A stretch of 64,000 bases of DNA from Balneicella halophila (GTDB taxonomy: Bacteria; Bacteroidota; Bacteroidia; Bacteroidales; Balneicellaceae): assembly GCF_003096835.1 (NCBI RefSeq), contig NZ_QENZ01000004.1, positions 372,001 through 436,000 on the forward strand, in the 5' to 3' direction. A program made the translations under genes and the position numbers. The notes under the pieces are model-generated. The model had not been told where the DNA came from, made no database searches, and saw only the letters and a list, made by a program, of their open reading frames with translations. This document shows positions 37,592-46,726 of the stretch, piece after piece; within the stretch, counting starts at the first letter, position 1; each line of letters starts with the position of its first letter.

Positions 37592-38110
37592 TTATTTTCT
37601 TCCGTAAGGATATTGTTCTAATATTCTAGTAACCGTTTCTTTCACTCGCGTATCTCTATCTTTCTCTGAGGCATTAAATTCATCAGTTCCTTTTCCTTGC
37701 CATACTAATTGATTTGAATCTTTATCTATAAGGTCTATGTAGATTGTACTTTCAGTATATTGGCGCATTGTAAGTGTTGGTGATGGATACCACCATCCGT
37801 AACTAAAAGGATAATCATCAGTAACGCTCACTTTGTCTTTACCCGTAACAACGACATTGACCAGCAAATCAGGATCAGCGACATTGCTTTCAAAACCTTT
37901 ACTTTGCAGGTCAGCCGTGATAGCCTCTACAAATCGTTTCTTATCGATATCGTTGAGTTTTAATTGATCCATACCTTCCTTGTAGAAGGCAAATGTCTGA
38001 TATTTTGTAAAATCAACATCTTTATCGTAATCATAGGCTGTACGTAATGATGAACAAGAACTTAATATTGCTATAAGCAATAGACCGTAAAGAATATGCA
38101 ATTTTTTCAT
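37592..38110 (-). CDS. DUF4136 family lipoprotein
   Basis: A 172-residue lipoprotein: signal peptide MKKLHILYGLLLIAILSSC with lipobox Leu-Ser-Ser-Cys, Cys19 being acylated. The body has DYDKDVDFTKYQTFAFYK at the start, the glycine-aspartate turn YPFSYGWWYP, TIYIDLIDKDSNQLVWQGKG, and a final helix with RVKETVTRILEQYP. This is the domain organisation of the DUF4136 family, small alpha/beta periplasmic lipoproteins of unknown function. It is monocistronic, flanked by a divergent phosphatase gene and its own terminator. Confidence 0.85.
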   Translation of the reverse strand: MKKLHILYGLLLIAILSSCSSLRTAYDYDKDVDFTKYQTFAFYKEGMDQLKLNDIDKKRFVEAITADLQSKGFESNVADPDLLVNVVVTGKDKVSVTDDYPFSYGWWYPSPTLTMRQYTESTIYIDLIDKDSNQLVWQGKGTDEFNASEKDRDTRVKETVTRILEQYPYGRK

Positions 38111-38259
38111 GATAAAATGTTTTATTGATTGGTTTTAAAATTAAACTACAATTATAATACCAAATATTGCATTTAAAAACTATAACAAGGCTTTGTGAAA
38201 ATCTAAGAGCTATCTTCAAAACGAAAGAGATGGATTTTAGTATATCAACATAAAAATGA

Positions 38260-38267
38260 TATTTTTG
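38260..38267 (+). promoter_or_regulatory. Promoter -7 element TATTTTTG for the phosphatase gene
   Basis: TATTTTTG followed by CAATAAGGG lies 31 bases before the ATG at 38299. Confidence 0.6.
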
Positions 38268-38298
38268 CAATAAGGGAAATAATATAGATAATGAGACT

Positions 38299-38766
38299 AT
38301 GAAGATACTTTTTGTTTGTTTAGGGAATATATGTCGCTCACCCATGGCTGAAACGATATTTAAAAAGATGATTGCTGAAGAAGGTCTGGAGGAGAACGTT
38401 GAGATAGAGTCTGCGGGGACTGGAGATTGGCATATTGGAGAAAAAGCAGATCCACGTATGCGTGGTCATGCTGAAAAAAGAGGATATTTAATAACAAGTC
38501 TGGGAAGGACCGTAGCTATAGACGATTTCAAATATTATGATAAAATAATTGCAATGGATGATAGCAATGTTCAGAACTTACAGAAAATATGTCCTCCAGA
38601 ATTTCTTCATAAAATTGAAAAAATGACTAATTATTCACAAGAATATTCACACACCGAAGTCCCTGATCCTTACTATGGGGGTGATAAAGGATTTCAATTA
38701 GTGATTGATTTGCTTGAAGATGCCTGTAAGGGACTCTCAGCGGAGGTTAAAACGAAAATCTCGTAA
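38299..38766 (+). CDS. Low-molecular-weight protein tyrosine phosphatase
   Basis: A 155-residue cytosolic phosphatase with the CX5R phosphate loop VCLGNICRSPMAE (Cys7, Arg13) at the N-terminus and the general-acid aspartate in VPDPYYGG (Asp123). It removes phosphate from protein tyrosines, in bacteria often from BY-kinases that control polysaccharide export. No such kinase is adjacent. The DEAD-box helicase gene follows after 62 bases from a separate promoter. Confidence 0.93.
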   Translation: MKILFVCLGNICRSPMAETIFKKMIAEEGLEENVEIESAGTGDWHIGEKADPRMRGHAEKRGYLITSLGRTVAIDDFKYYDKIIAMDDSNVQNLQKICPPEFLHKIEKMTNYSQEYSHTEVPDPYYGGDKGFQLVIDLLEDACKGLSAEVKTKIS

Positions 38767-38774
38767 TTATTGTG

Positions 38775-38782
38775 TACATTTG
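38775..38782 (+). promoter_or_regulatory. Promoter -7 element TACATTTG for the helicase gene
   Basis: TACATTTG lies 46 bases before the GTG start at 38829. Confidence 0.5.
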
Positions 38783-38828
38783 AAACTAAATTTGGAAAAA
38801 GTTTGCCTCTAAAATCAAAAACGAATAC

Positions 38829-40025
38829 GTGAAATTTACAGATTTACCATTTAACGATGTCTTGCAGGATGCCCTCAGTTGCATGGGATTTGAAACGGCT
38901 ACACCCGTACAAGAAGAAGCGATTCCTCTTATTATCGATGGTCATGATATAATTGCTTCTGCTCAAACAGGAACAGGGAAAACCGCTGCGTTTATTTTGC
39001 CTGTATTGCATAAATTAACTCAAGAAAAGTCAAAAGGGGGAGTCAATACATTGGTGCTTTGCCCCACACGTGAATTAGCCATACAGATAGAGCAAGAAAT
39101 ACAAGCATTTGCCTACTTTGCAGGGATTAGCTCTATAGCTATTTATGGAGGTGACAGTGGCAATAACTGGGAACAGGAGAAAAAGTCACTTACAGTTGGT
39201 GCTGATATCGTAGTTGCCACACCGGGCAGACTTATTGCCCACCTCAATATGGGATATGTTGAGTTTTCTAATGTTAAGCATCTCATCTTGGATGAAGCGG
39301 ATAGGATGTTGGATATTGGATTCTTTGACGATATTATTGGTATTATTAAACAATTACCTGATGAGAGACAATCTATGCTTTTCAGTGCGACTATGCCTCC
39401 CAAAATTGAGCAATTATCCAAAAAAATACTGAAAAATCCTAAAAGAATTAAAATAGCAGTATCAAAGGTTGCTGAGGGAGTCTTACAAGCAGCGTATTTG
39501 GTACATAATAATCAAAAAGTAGCGTTGGTTCGTGAATTGTTGAAAGACAAACAAGATGAATATGAAAGCGTGATTATTTTTTGTGCTACCAAACAACAGG
39601 TGAGCGAAGTCGTTCGAGAACTTCGGCAAATGAAAATGAGCGTACAAGGTATTTCATCGAATTTAGAGCAACGAGAGAGGGAAGAGGTCTTATTAAAATT
39701 TAAAGCCAAAAATATTCGTATTCTCGTGGCAACTGATGTCATTAGTCGTGGAATAGATATTAAAGACATACAGCTAATCGTGAATTTTAATGTACCTGCT
39801 GATGCTGAAGATTATGTTCATCGAGTTGGGCGCACAGCAAGAGCAAAGACCACAGGGGTGGCATTGACATTCATCAACCCTGATGATATGTATCGTTTCC
39901 AAAAGATTGAAAAACTTATTGACAAAGAGATAATCAAATTACAACCACCTGGAGAAATAGGTGACGGACCCGAATGGAATCCTAATGCCAAACCCGAAAA
40001 GAAAAGGTGGAAAAAGAAGAAGTAA
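38829..40025 (+). CDS. DEAD-box ATP-dependent RNA helicase
   Basis: A 398-residue RNA helicase with the full motif set: Q motif (ATPVQEEAIP), motif I AQTGTGKT, TPGR, DEAD (in LDEADRMLD), SAT, and the C-terminal HRVGRTAR. The tail after the helicase core is short and basic (EKKRWKKKK), a probable RNA-binding extension. It unwinds RNA in ribosome assembly or mRNA decay. GTG is the only plausible start, because no ATG exists between the promoter and the first conserved residues. fabG follows after 21 bases. Confidence 0.92.
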   Translation: MKFTDLPFNDVLQDALSCMGFETATPVQEEAIPLIIDGHDIIASAQTGTGKTAAFILPVLHKLTQEKSKGGVNTLVLCPTRELAIQIEQEIQAFAYFAGISSIAIYGGDSGNNWEQEKKSLTVGADIVVATPGRLIAHLNMGYVEFSNVKHLILDEADRMLDIGFFDDIIGIIKQLPDERQSMLFSATMPPKIEQLSKKILKNPKRIKIAVSKVAEGVLQAAYLVHNNQKVALVRELLKDKQDEYESVIIFCATKQQVSEVVRELRQMKMSVQGISSNLEQREREEVLLKFKAKNIRILVATDVISRGIDIKDIQLIVNFNVPADAEDYVHRVGRTARAKTTGVALTFINPDDMYRFQKIEKLIDKEIIKLQPPGEIGDGPEWNPNAKPEKKRWKKKK

Positions 40026-40046
40026 AAATTTAAATAATTAGATACT

Positions 40047-40790
40047 ATGAATTTATTGGATGGAAAAGTTGCTTTAATCACAGGTGGATCTAGAGGAATT
40101 GGGAAGGGGATCGCCATAGCAATGGCTCAGCAGGGAGCTGCTATTGCCTTTACAGCAACCTCACTAAGCGAGAAGACACTTGAAACGGAAAAAGAATTGC
40201 TTTCTATTGGGTGTAAAGTCAAAGCTTATGCTTCGAATGCGGCTGATTTAAAAGCTACAGAGAATACTGTAAGTGAAGTGCTTAAAGATTTTGGACAGAT
40301 AGATATTTTAGTTAATAATGCAGGTATCACTAAAGATACATTAATGTTGCGTATGTCTGAAGAGCAGTGGGATGATGTTATTGCTACAAATTTGAAGTCA
40401 GTATTTAATTATACTAAAGCTGTTCAAAAAACGATGTTAAAACAACGTGCCGGAAGCATTATCAACATGAGCTCTGTGGTAGGAATCAATGGAAACGCGG
40501 GACAAGCCAACTATGCTGCTTCCAAGGCAGGTATCATAGGCTTTACAAAATCTATTGCAAAAGAGTTTGGTGCAAGAGGCATTCGTGCCAATGTTATTGC
40601 CCCAGGATTTATTCAAACCGAGATGACTGAGAAACTTCCTGATTCTGTGAAAAGCCAATGGATTGATATGGTGCCATTGAAACGATTTGGAGACGTGAAA
40701 GACGTCGCGAATACTGTCATATTCTTAGCTTCAGACATGTCTGCATATATCACTGGGCAGACTATCAGTGTTTGCGGAGGTATGATCTAA
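40047..40790 (+). CDS. fabG: 3-oxoacyl-[acyl-carrier-protein] reductase
   Basis: FabG performs the first reduction of each fatty-acid elongation cycle with NADPH. The 247-residue short-chain dehydrogenase has TGGSRGIGKGIA (nucleotide loop), NNAG (about 90-93), the catalytic serine in NMSSVVG, and YAASK with Tyr and Lys. The C-terminal ITGQTISVCGGMI matches FabG rather than generic SDRs. It follows the helicase closely and precedes a POT-like transporter. Confidence 0.92.
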   Translation: MNLLDGKVALITGGSRGIGKGIAIAMAQQGAAIAFTATSLSEKTLETEKELLSIGCKVKAYASNAADLKATENTVSEVLKDFGQIDILVNNAGITKDTLMLRMSEEQWDDVIATNLKSVFNYTKAVQKTMLKQRAGSIINMSSVVGINGNAGQANYAASKAGIIGFTKSIAKEFGARGIRANVIAPGFIQTEMTEKLPDSVKSQWIDMVPLKRFGDVKDVANTVIFLASDMSAYITGQTISVCGGMI

Positions 40791-40825
40791 AAGAAAATAA
40801 ACGAACTATCTTAAACTATAAAATT

Positions 40826-42259
40826 ATGGGAGTAGCAAAAGTATTTAAAAAATTTCCTAAGACATTTTGGGTTGCCAATATCATTGAGCTTTTTGAGCGT
40901 TGGGCCTGGTATGGCTTCTTTATGTTGTTCGCAAACTATTTGACAGGCTCAGTGGATACAGGAGCCTTAGGGTTAACACAAACCGAGAAAGGCTATATCA
41001 TGGGTTTTGGAACAGCCTTCCTTTATTTTCTTCCTGTATTAACCGGTTCTATTGCAGATAAATATGGCTATAAAAAAGTGCTTTTTGTCGCATTCGTTAT
41101 TTATACCACTGCATTTATCTTCTTACCCATGGTTAGTTCTTTTTGGGGAGTCTTTGGCATCTTTATCTATTTAGCTATAGGTGCAGCACTCTTTAAACCC
41201 GTTATTTCTGCTACTGTTGCCAAAACCACTACTGATGAAACATCGTCAATAGGCTTCGGTATTTTCTATATGATGGTGAATATTGGAGCATTTATAGGTC
41301 CAATGGTAACTTTGCTGTTTAAAAACTCTTCGTATGATTTAGTATTCTATATTTCAGCAGGTATTATTGCTTTGAATTTTATCTTATTACTTTTTTATAA
41401 GGAACCCGACCGTGTGGTTACAAAAGAGAGTCTTGGCGAATCATTGAAGACTGTTTTTGTAAATATTGGGAAAGTTTTGGCAGATTTTAAGTTCGTAGTA
41501 TTTTTAGCTATTGTAGCAGGTTTCTGGACAATGTATAATCAGTTGTTCTTTACACTTCCGGTATTTATTGCACAGTGGGTTGATACCTCTGCAGTATATG
41601 ATTTCTTTAGTGTAAATATCCCTTTCTTTAGTGAAAACTATGGTAAAGCTGACGGACAGATGGAGGCAGAGTTTATCACAAATTTTGATGCGATGTTCAT
41701 CATTATTTTTCAAATAGTCGTATCTAGTATAGTTATGCGTATCAAGCCATTAAAAACGATGACTGTTGGGTTTCTAGTTTGTTCTATTGGTATGGCTTTA
41801 ACTTTAGCTACCCAGAATGTCATGTACACCATTGGGGCAATTTTAATATTCTCTTTAGGAGAAATGGCAGGCTCACCAAAAATTACAGAATATATTGGTC
41901 GTATAGCTCCGCTTGATAAGAAAGCGCTTTATATGGGTTACTCTTTTATCCCAGTATTTGTTGGAAATGCTCTAGCAGGCTTAATTTCTGGAGGTGTTTA
42001 TCAAAATCTTTCAGATAAAACTGAGTTTGTGCAACAGGAAGTAGCCAAAAGAGGTTTAGATATATCTGATAGTTTATCACAGAATGATTATTTTGAAACT
42101 GCTGCTACTCAAATGGGTATGAGTTCTCGTGAATTAACCAACTATCTTTGGGATGCCTATCATCCTTATGATATGTGGTATGTTATTTTAGGAATAGGAC
42201 TAGTGTCTGTTATTGCTCTTTACTTGTATGATAGATTTATGATGAGAGAGAAAAAATAA
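40826..42259 (+). CDS. MFS transporter of the POT/PTR2-like type
   Basis: A 477-residue transporter with about 12-14 helices. The first helix region carries NIIELFERWAWYGFF, resembling the ExxER...YYG motif of proton-dependent oligopeptide transporters. A DKYGYKKVL loop is typical of MFS. A large extracytoplasmic loop lies around residues 245-290. Peptide uptake is possible but the proton-coupling residues of the motif are only partly conserved (ERW), so the substrate stays open. ATG 40826 is preferred; the upstream in-frame TTG at 40772 overlaps fabG. Confidence 0.75.
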   Translation: MGVAKVFKKFPKTFWVANIIELFERWAWYGFFMLFANYLTGSVDTGALGLTQTEKGYIMGFGTAFLYFLPVLTGSIADKYGYKKVLFVAFVIYTTAFIFLPMVSSFWGVFGIFIYLAIGAALFKPVISATVAKTTTDETSSIGFGIFYMMVNIGAFIGPMVTLLFKNSSYDLVFYISAGIIALNFILLLFYKEPDRVVTKESLGESLKTVFVNIGKVLADFKFVVFLAIVAGFWTMYNQLFFTLPVFIAQWVDTSAVYDFFSVNIPFFSENYGKADGQMEAEFITNFDAMFIIIFQIVVSSIVMRIKPLKTMTVGFLVCSIGMALTLATQNVMYTIGAILIFSLGEMAGSPKITEYIGRIAPLDKKALYMGYSFIPVFVGNALAGLISGGVYQNLSDKTEFVQQEVAKRGLDISDSLSQNDYFETAATQMGMSSRELTNYLWDAYHPYDMWYVILGIGLVSVIALYLYDRFMMREKK

Positions 42260-42281
42260 TTCAACAACTACAGTAAAAAAA

Positions 42282-42318
42282 AACGGTTGTCATTTTTTAT
42301 GGCAACCGTTACTTTTTT
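42282..42318. terminator. Bidirectional terminator between the MFS gene and upp
   Basis: AACGGTTG (42282-42289) pairs with CAACCGTT (42303-42310). A and T tracts flank it on both sides. Confidence 0.82.
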
Positions 42319-42331
42319 AGAAATGAATTTT

Positions 42332-42988
42332 TTACCCTAGTTTTTCACCAAAAGCTAAGTCACCTGCATCACCTAATCCTGGTGAAATGTATGATTTTCC
42401 AGTGAGTTTTTCATCGACTGCTCCAACCCATAGAGTTGTATTTTTAGCATTGAATTTTTCAATTATATATTCTACACCTTGTCGGCTGGCAATCACCGAA
42501 ACGATATGCGTATGCTTAGGAGTGCCTTGTTTTAGCATAGCGTTGTAAGAAACCTCCATAGAATAACCTGTTGCCAACATAGGGTCTGCCAAAATCAAAA
42601 CTTTATCTTCAATCGAAGGAGATGACAGGTATTCAAAATTTATCTTAAAATCCCCATTATCCAAATATTTTCTGTAAGATGAAATGAACGCATTTTCTGC
42701 TCTATCAAAATAATTTAGCAGACCGGTGTGCAATGGAATACCTGCTCTAAGAATAGAACCCACAACTATGTTGTCCTTATGCAAAGGGACCTCTATGTGG
42801 TCCAAGGGGGTTGTTATATCTTCAGGTTGATAAGTTAAGCTTTTACTGATTTCATATGCGAAGATTTCTCCAATACGTTCTAAGTTTTTTCGAAATCGCA
42901 TGGGATCCGATTGGGTTTTTGAACAACGAAGTTCCGAAATAAAATAGTTGAAAATAGAATTCTTGAGTCCTAAGTTAATTACTTCCAT
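42332..42988 (-). CDS. upp: Uracil phosphoribosyltransferase
   Basis: Upp salvages uracil to UMP with PRPP. The 218-residue protein carries the PRPP-binding loop ILADPMLATGYSM and the C-terminal uracil-binding segment YISPGLGDAGDLAFG. SILRAGIPLHTG lies in the core. ATG 42988 is the start; an in-frame TTG at 43003 lies inside the TATCTTTG promoter. The DUF6427 membrane protein gene ends 45 bases upstream of the start on the same strand, an arrangement I recall from other flavobacteria. Confidence 0.95.
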   Translation of the reverse strand: MEVINLGLKNSIFNYFISELRCSKTQSDPMRFRKNLERIGEIFAYEISKSLTYQPEDITTPLDHIEVPLHKDNIVVGSILRAGIPLHTGLLNYFDRAENAFISSYRKYLDNGDFKINFEYLSSPSIEDKVLILADPMLATGYSMEVSYNAMLKQGTPKHTHIVSVIASRQGVEYIIEKFNAKNTTLWVGAVDEKLTGKSYISPGLGDAGDLAFGEKLG

Positions 42989-43000
42989 AAGATTTTTGCC

Positions 43001-43008
43001 CAAAGATA
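43001..43008 (-). promoter_or_regulatory. Promoter -7 element TATCTTTG for upp
   Basis: A perfect TATCTTTG on the minus strand ends 12 bases before the upp ATG. Confidence 0.7.
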
Positions 43009-43048
43009 CTATTTTCTGTAAAAAGTGAAAACCAAAGTAGCTATATTT

Positions 43049-44167
43049 TTAAAAGAAAGAAGGGTATGTTTTTGCTAGGTCAAAGAGTAAATAGCCTATA
43101 ACCAAAAAAACAATAATGCTTGGGAATAGATGGTTTTCATGTTTTGAAAGACTGTAAAGAATAGTGAGTGGGGGGACTATAAATATAATGTATCCGCCGG
43201 TGATAGGATAAAGAGTAAGACCTAAAAGTAGAGATAAAATGAAATAGATAACTAAAAAGAAAATCAATATATGTTCCACAGGTTTTTGTAAACTAGAATA
43301 CAGCCTTATCGCTTGCAGCACAATGAGAGCAAACAATAATCCAATTAATAAATAATCAGCTAGAGTAAGCACAGGTATTTGAGTGCAATGTTGGGGGATT
43401 TCTATAAAATATCGTTCCCAATTAGGCAATAAATCTAGAAAATAGAGTAACGGGAAAACAAAAAGAATAGGAATAAATACTCCAGCCCAATACTGCAGAA
43501 ATTCACGTAAGGAGAATCTGAAAAGAAATAAGGACAGTGATAAAACAATTGCCAGAACAATTAAGTAGGGTTCTATTATGAGTGCTAGACCAATAAAAAA
43601 ACCAGTATTAAATACTAGAAATATACCTTTTTTATTTTCCTCTGAAGTCAATAACCGCAGGATTCCATTCATGAACAGGAGTAGGGCAAAGAGCGAAGAG
43701 GTCAGTTCAGGCGTGTATGCAAGTAAACTGAGTATGCCAAAAAACAACGCAATGGCATAGGTTGTTTGCACTTTGATATACGCATTGATAAAAGCAAATG
43801 AGAAGTAAGTTGCTGTAAGAATAAATATAATCCCAATGTAAACATTAGCAGGAAATTCATTGTCTAACCAAGAAATAGGAGTGGGCTTTATAATTAAACC
43901 CTCAGCATTAGGTGTATACAATTCCCAAACCAGTTTAATAACGGCAAAGATTGGTAGTAAAATCAGCCAAGTAAATGTAGCAAATCGTATCCGTTTCACG
44001 CAATCTGTATTTTTATTCAAAGTAATGAAAAAAATCAATAATGTTGTCATAATTACGGTATAAATGTTAAAAAATGCTATTGAATCTCTATAGTTTGGTG
44101 ATTTGCTAAAAATAACTTTACCTTTGTTGGCATTATTCAGAAAATATGTTTTAAGTATGAAGAACAT
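43049..44167 (-). CDS. DUF6427 family integral membrane protein
   Basis: A very hydrophobic protein of up to 372 residues with about ten to eleven helices and no catalytic motif I recognise. The overall pattern and its place beside upp match the DUF6427 family of flavobacteria, of unknown function. The start is uncertain. The ATG at 44167 is the only standard upstream start, yet it overlaps the divergent L,D-transpeptidase start by 11 bases. Family members, as I recall them, begin close to the FSKSPNY segment (about residue 20), where no ATG, GTG or TTG exists. A start further in (MTTLLIFF, about residue 40) would lose part of the first helix. Confidence 0.7.
   Translation of the reverse strand: MFFILKTYFLNNANKGKVIFSKSPNYRDSIAFFNIYTVIMTTLLIFFITLNKNTDCVKRIRFATFTWLILLPIFAVIKLVWELYTPNAEGLIIKPTPISWLDNEFPANVYIGIIFILTATYFSFAFINAYIKVQTTYAIALFFGILSLLAYTPELTSSLFALLLFMNGILRLLTSEENKKGIFLVFNTGFFIGLALIIEPYLIVLAIVLSLSLFLFRFSLREFLQYWAGVFIPILFVFPLLYFLDLLPNWERYFIEIPQHCTQIPVLTLADYLLIGLLFALIVLQAIRLYSSLQKPVEHILIFFLVIYFILSLLLGLTLYPITGGYIIFIVPPLTILYSLSKHENHLFPSIIVFLVIGYLLFDLAKTYPSFF
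44119..44126 (+). promoter_or_regulatory. Promoter -7 element TACCTTTG for the YkuD_2-type gene
   Basis: TACCTTTG lies 30 bases before ATG 44157 and excludes the longer frame beginning at 44103. Confidence 0.6.
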
Positions 44168-44921
44168 TCGATACTATATTCTTATCAGTTTCCTCACCAT
44201 CCTTTTATTATTAGAAGCCAAATCATCAAGTATTCAATCCCTAGAATCAGAAATAATAGCTAAGTCAGGTTCAGCAAATACAACTACGACCGAATCTATT
44301 TTTAAGGAGCTGTACAAGGATATAGATGCAGCATCTTATGATTTGAGTTATGAAGCTTTTCATTATGCTATGTTGGGCTATATAGCTATGGTAGAGAATA
44401 AAGCTTTGGATAATGATGAAGTTATTACTATTATTGATTTCACCAAAGATAGTTGCAAAAAACGCTTTTATACTATTGATTTATCGGAGAAAAAAATTGT
44501 TTTCAATACTTTAGTGAGCCATGGCAAGAAAAGCGGTAGCAATGTTTGCACTAAATTTTCCGACATTCCGGAATCACACCAAAGCAGTATAGGATTTTAT
44601 ACTACAGGCAATACTTATATCGGTAAACATGGAAAAAGTCTGCGACTACACGGCAATGAGCGAGGCTATAATGCGAATGCTTATAAAAGAGCGGTGGTCA
44701 TCCATGGAGCAGATTATGTGAGCGATAATTTTATAAAAAGCTATGGACGATTAGGACGTAGCTTTGGTTGTCCAGCATTACCAATGGGAGAGCACAAAGA
44801 GATTATTCGCAAAATTAAGGGTGGATCTTTAATATTCGCATATTACAACGATACTGAATATTTGCAAAATTCACAACTATTAAAAGAAAAGGATAGCAAA
44901 AATTTAATAGCTACCCTTTAA
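44157..44921 (+). CDS. Murein L,D-transpeptidase catalytic domain family protein (YkuD_2 type)
   Basis: A 254-residue exported protein. An N-terminal hydrophobic segment (6-20) serves as signal or anchor. The catalytic part has SHGKKSGSN, YIGKHGKSLRLHGNERGYN, VVIHGADY and RSFGCPALPMGEH, where the cysteine of SFGCPA is the nucleophile. It probably forms or edits L,D-linkages in peptidoglycan or anchors proteins to it. It is convergent with a second, unrelated L,D-transpeptidase gene that ends 7 bases away. Confidence 0.88.
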   Translation: MKNIRYYILISFLTILLLLEAKSSSIQSLESEIIAKSGSANTTTTESIFKELYKDIDAASYDLSYEAFHYAMLGYIAMVENKALDNDEVITIIDFTKDSCKKRFYTIDLSEKKIVFNTLVSHGKKSGSNVCTKFSDIPESHQSSIGFYTTGNTYIGKHGKSLRLHGNERGYNANAYKRAVVIHGADYVSDNFIKSYGRLGRSFGCPALPMGEHKEIIRKIKGGSLIFAYYNDTEYLQNSQLLKEKDSKNLIATL

Positions 44922-44928
44922 TCTTATC

Positions 44929-46632
44929 CTATCTGATAAACATTTGTAATTCCTGCAACTGGCTCTCATCGTATCCATATACGTCGTTAGCTACTCTAAA
45001 AATGTTATTTTCATCGACCCAAGCTGTAAGGTACACTAATTCCACTTCGTATTTACGCTCTAAGTTCACCCTGTTTTGCGATTTCCCAGAGTTCATCGCA
45101 TTCTGTACCTTTTCCAAATTCCAATCTCCTTGTCCTTCGAGCAATGTAGCTGCTAACTCTGCAGGATATTCTACACGTACACAACCATGACTAAGAGCTC
45201 TATCTTTTCTTTCAAACAAATAGTCTGTAGGTGTATCATGAAGGTAGATGCTAAGATTGTTAGGCATCATGAACTTAACCAGACCTAAAGCATTAGAGGC
45301 TGATGGTTGTTGTACAAAATAAAATACGCGTCCTTTTGTATTATTCCAATTTACATTGTTAGGATTGATTACTTTGCCGTTTTCGTAAATCTTAAAATCT
45401 CTTCGTGTATAATAATTGGGGTCTCGGCGTAATTTAGGAATCATCTCACCACGAATTATACTTTGAGGAACAGTCCACGTTGGTCTAAACTCTATGTATT
45501 CTAAAAGTTCAGAGAAGACTGGTGTAGAATTATATTCAGAACCTACAATTACATTCATTTCTTTCACCAATGAGTTGTCTCTGAAAACAAACAATTTGAA
45601 TTGCGGAATGTTTACAATGATGTGATCTTTACTAATCTCTTTATTAAACCATCGAATACGTTCCATGCTTAGAATAGCTAAGTTTTTCTTTTGCTCCTTT
45701 GTCATATTCAAATAATACAGAGTTCTTCGTCCTGGGATACTATCTACTTCTAGGTTCATTGATTGTTGGAACTGCCCAATCGTTTCTACAAGCTTATCAT
45801 CAACACTATCCACAGCTACATCCCCATTTCTTGTTTCAAAGCCTTTAAGAGCTAGATTTTCACGTAAGTAAGCCACCTTTTCATCTTTATATCCAGGTTT
45901 TACATCTTTGGGTTTATCGAATACAAACTGCTTTATAGTATCTGGTAAAGCATCACTATTAAGCTGGCGAAGCAGATTATGCAATCTGCCATAATAAACG
46001 TGGTCTGGATGTAGGATACTCATGGTACGCAGGAGGTCTTCGTCATCAGCCACTTTAAGCAAGAGGTCTGTCCCATTTTTATCGCTGATCGTATTTCTCC
46101 AAATTTTATCTCCTGAAGCAAACTTGTCAATTCTCCCTACGATGATGTGCTGAGATAAGAGTAGAAAAGAGGCGGTAATTTTCTTGTCTAAAGCAATTAC
46201 CTCGTCATTATCATGGTCTCGACTGTAAAGTTCTTCGGCTTCTTTTTTTAGCTTCTCATAATGATAAGTCTCAGGATTCATTCCATAATTTTCGATATTC
46301 GCTAAGACATCTAAGTAGCTATCAAACAAATCTGTATGTTCATCAGTATATAACCAACGGGTTTTAAAACCATTCAACTTATAAAAATTGTAGGTTTTTT
46401 CTTCAACTTCTTCTTTCAGATGTGTGTTGTAGTTTGCTAAAGCTTTAAAAGATTGTTTAGTCGTGTCGCTAAATTCGATAGCCTCAGGACTTTTAAATTC
46501 TTCTCGCGTCTTCAAATCCTCTTCTAATTCTCTCTTCTCTTCAGAGGTTAATACTACTTCATTTTTATTCTTACTACATGAAAACATAAGTAATAAAAGA
46601 AGAAAATAGACTGTATATTTTACTATATTCAT
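44929..46632 (-). CDS. YcbB/LdtD-like L,D-transpeptidase lipoprotein
   Basis: A 567-residue lipoprotein: hydrophobic leader ending LLLMFSC, with Cys19 as the lipidation site. It has the YcbB layout: a scaffold domain (about 60-260), a peptidoglycan-binding-like helical unit (about 270-330, with GQFQQSMNLEVDSIPGRRTL) and the YkuD catalytic domain (about 355-520). The nucleophile is in SHGCVRVEYP, with its histidine partner in IYLHDTP. It makes 3-3 crosslinks in peptidoglycan. A lipidated form suggests anchoring in the outer or inner membrane facing the wall. Confidence 0.9.
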   Translation of the reverse strand: MNIVKYTVYFLLLLLMFSCSKNKNEVVLTSEEKRELEEDLKTREEFKSPEAIEFSDTTKQSFKALANYNTHLKEEVEEKTYNFYKLNGFKTRWLYTDEHTDLFDSYLDVLANIENYGMNPETYHYEKLKKEAEELYSRDHDNDEVIALDKKITASFLLLSQHIIVGRIDKFASGDKIWRNTISDKNGTDLLLKVADDEDLLRTMSILHPDHVYYGRLHNLLRQLNSDALPDTIKQFVFDKPKDVKPGYKDEKVAYLRENLALKGFETRNGDVAVDSVDDKLVETIGQFQQSMNLEVDSIPGRRTLYYLNMTKEQKKNLAILSMERIRWFNKEISKDHIIVNIPQFKLFVFRDNSLVKEMNVIVGSEYNSTPVFSELLEYIEFRPTWTVPQSIIRGEMIPKLRRDPNYYTRRDFKIYENGKVINPNNVNWNNTKGRVFYFVQQPSASNALGLVKFMMPNNLSIYLHDTPTDYLFERKDRALSHGCVRVEYPAELAATLLEGQGDWNLEKVQNAMNSGKSQNRVNLERKYEVELVYLTAWVDENNIFRVANDVYGYDESQLQELQMFIR

Positions 46633-46726
46633 ACCATTAAATTTTTATCTGGGGATTGTATAACAAAAAGGATTCCACTTTGAATGAAAGCTGGAAAAAA
46701 TGTATCTTTAACCTAAAATTAAGGAG

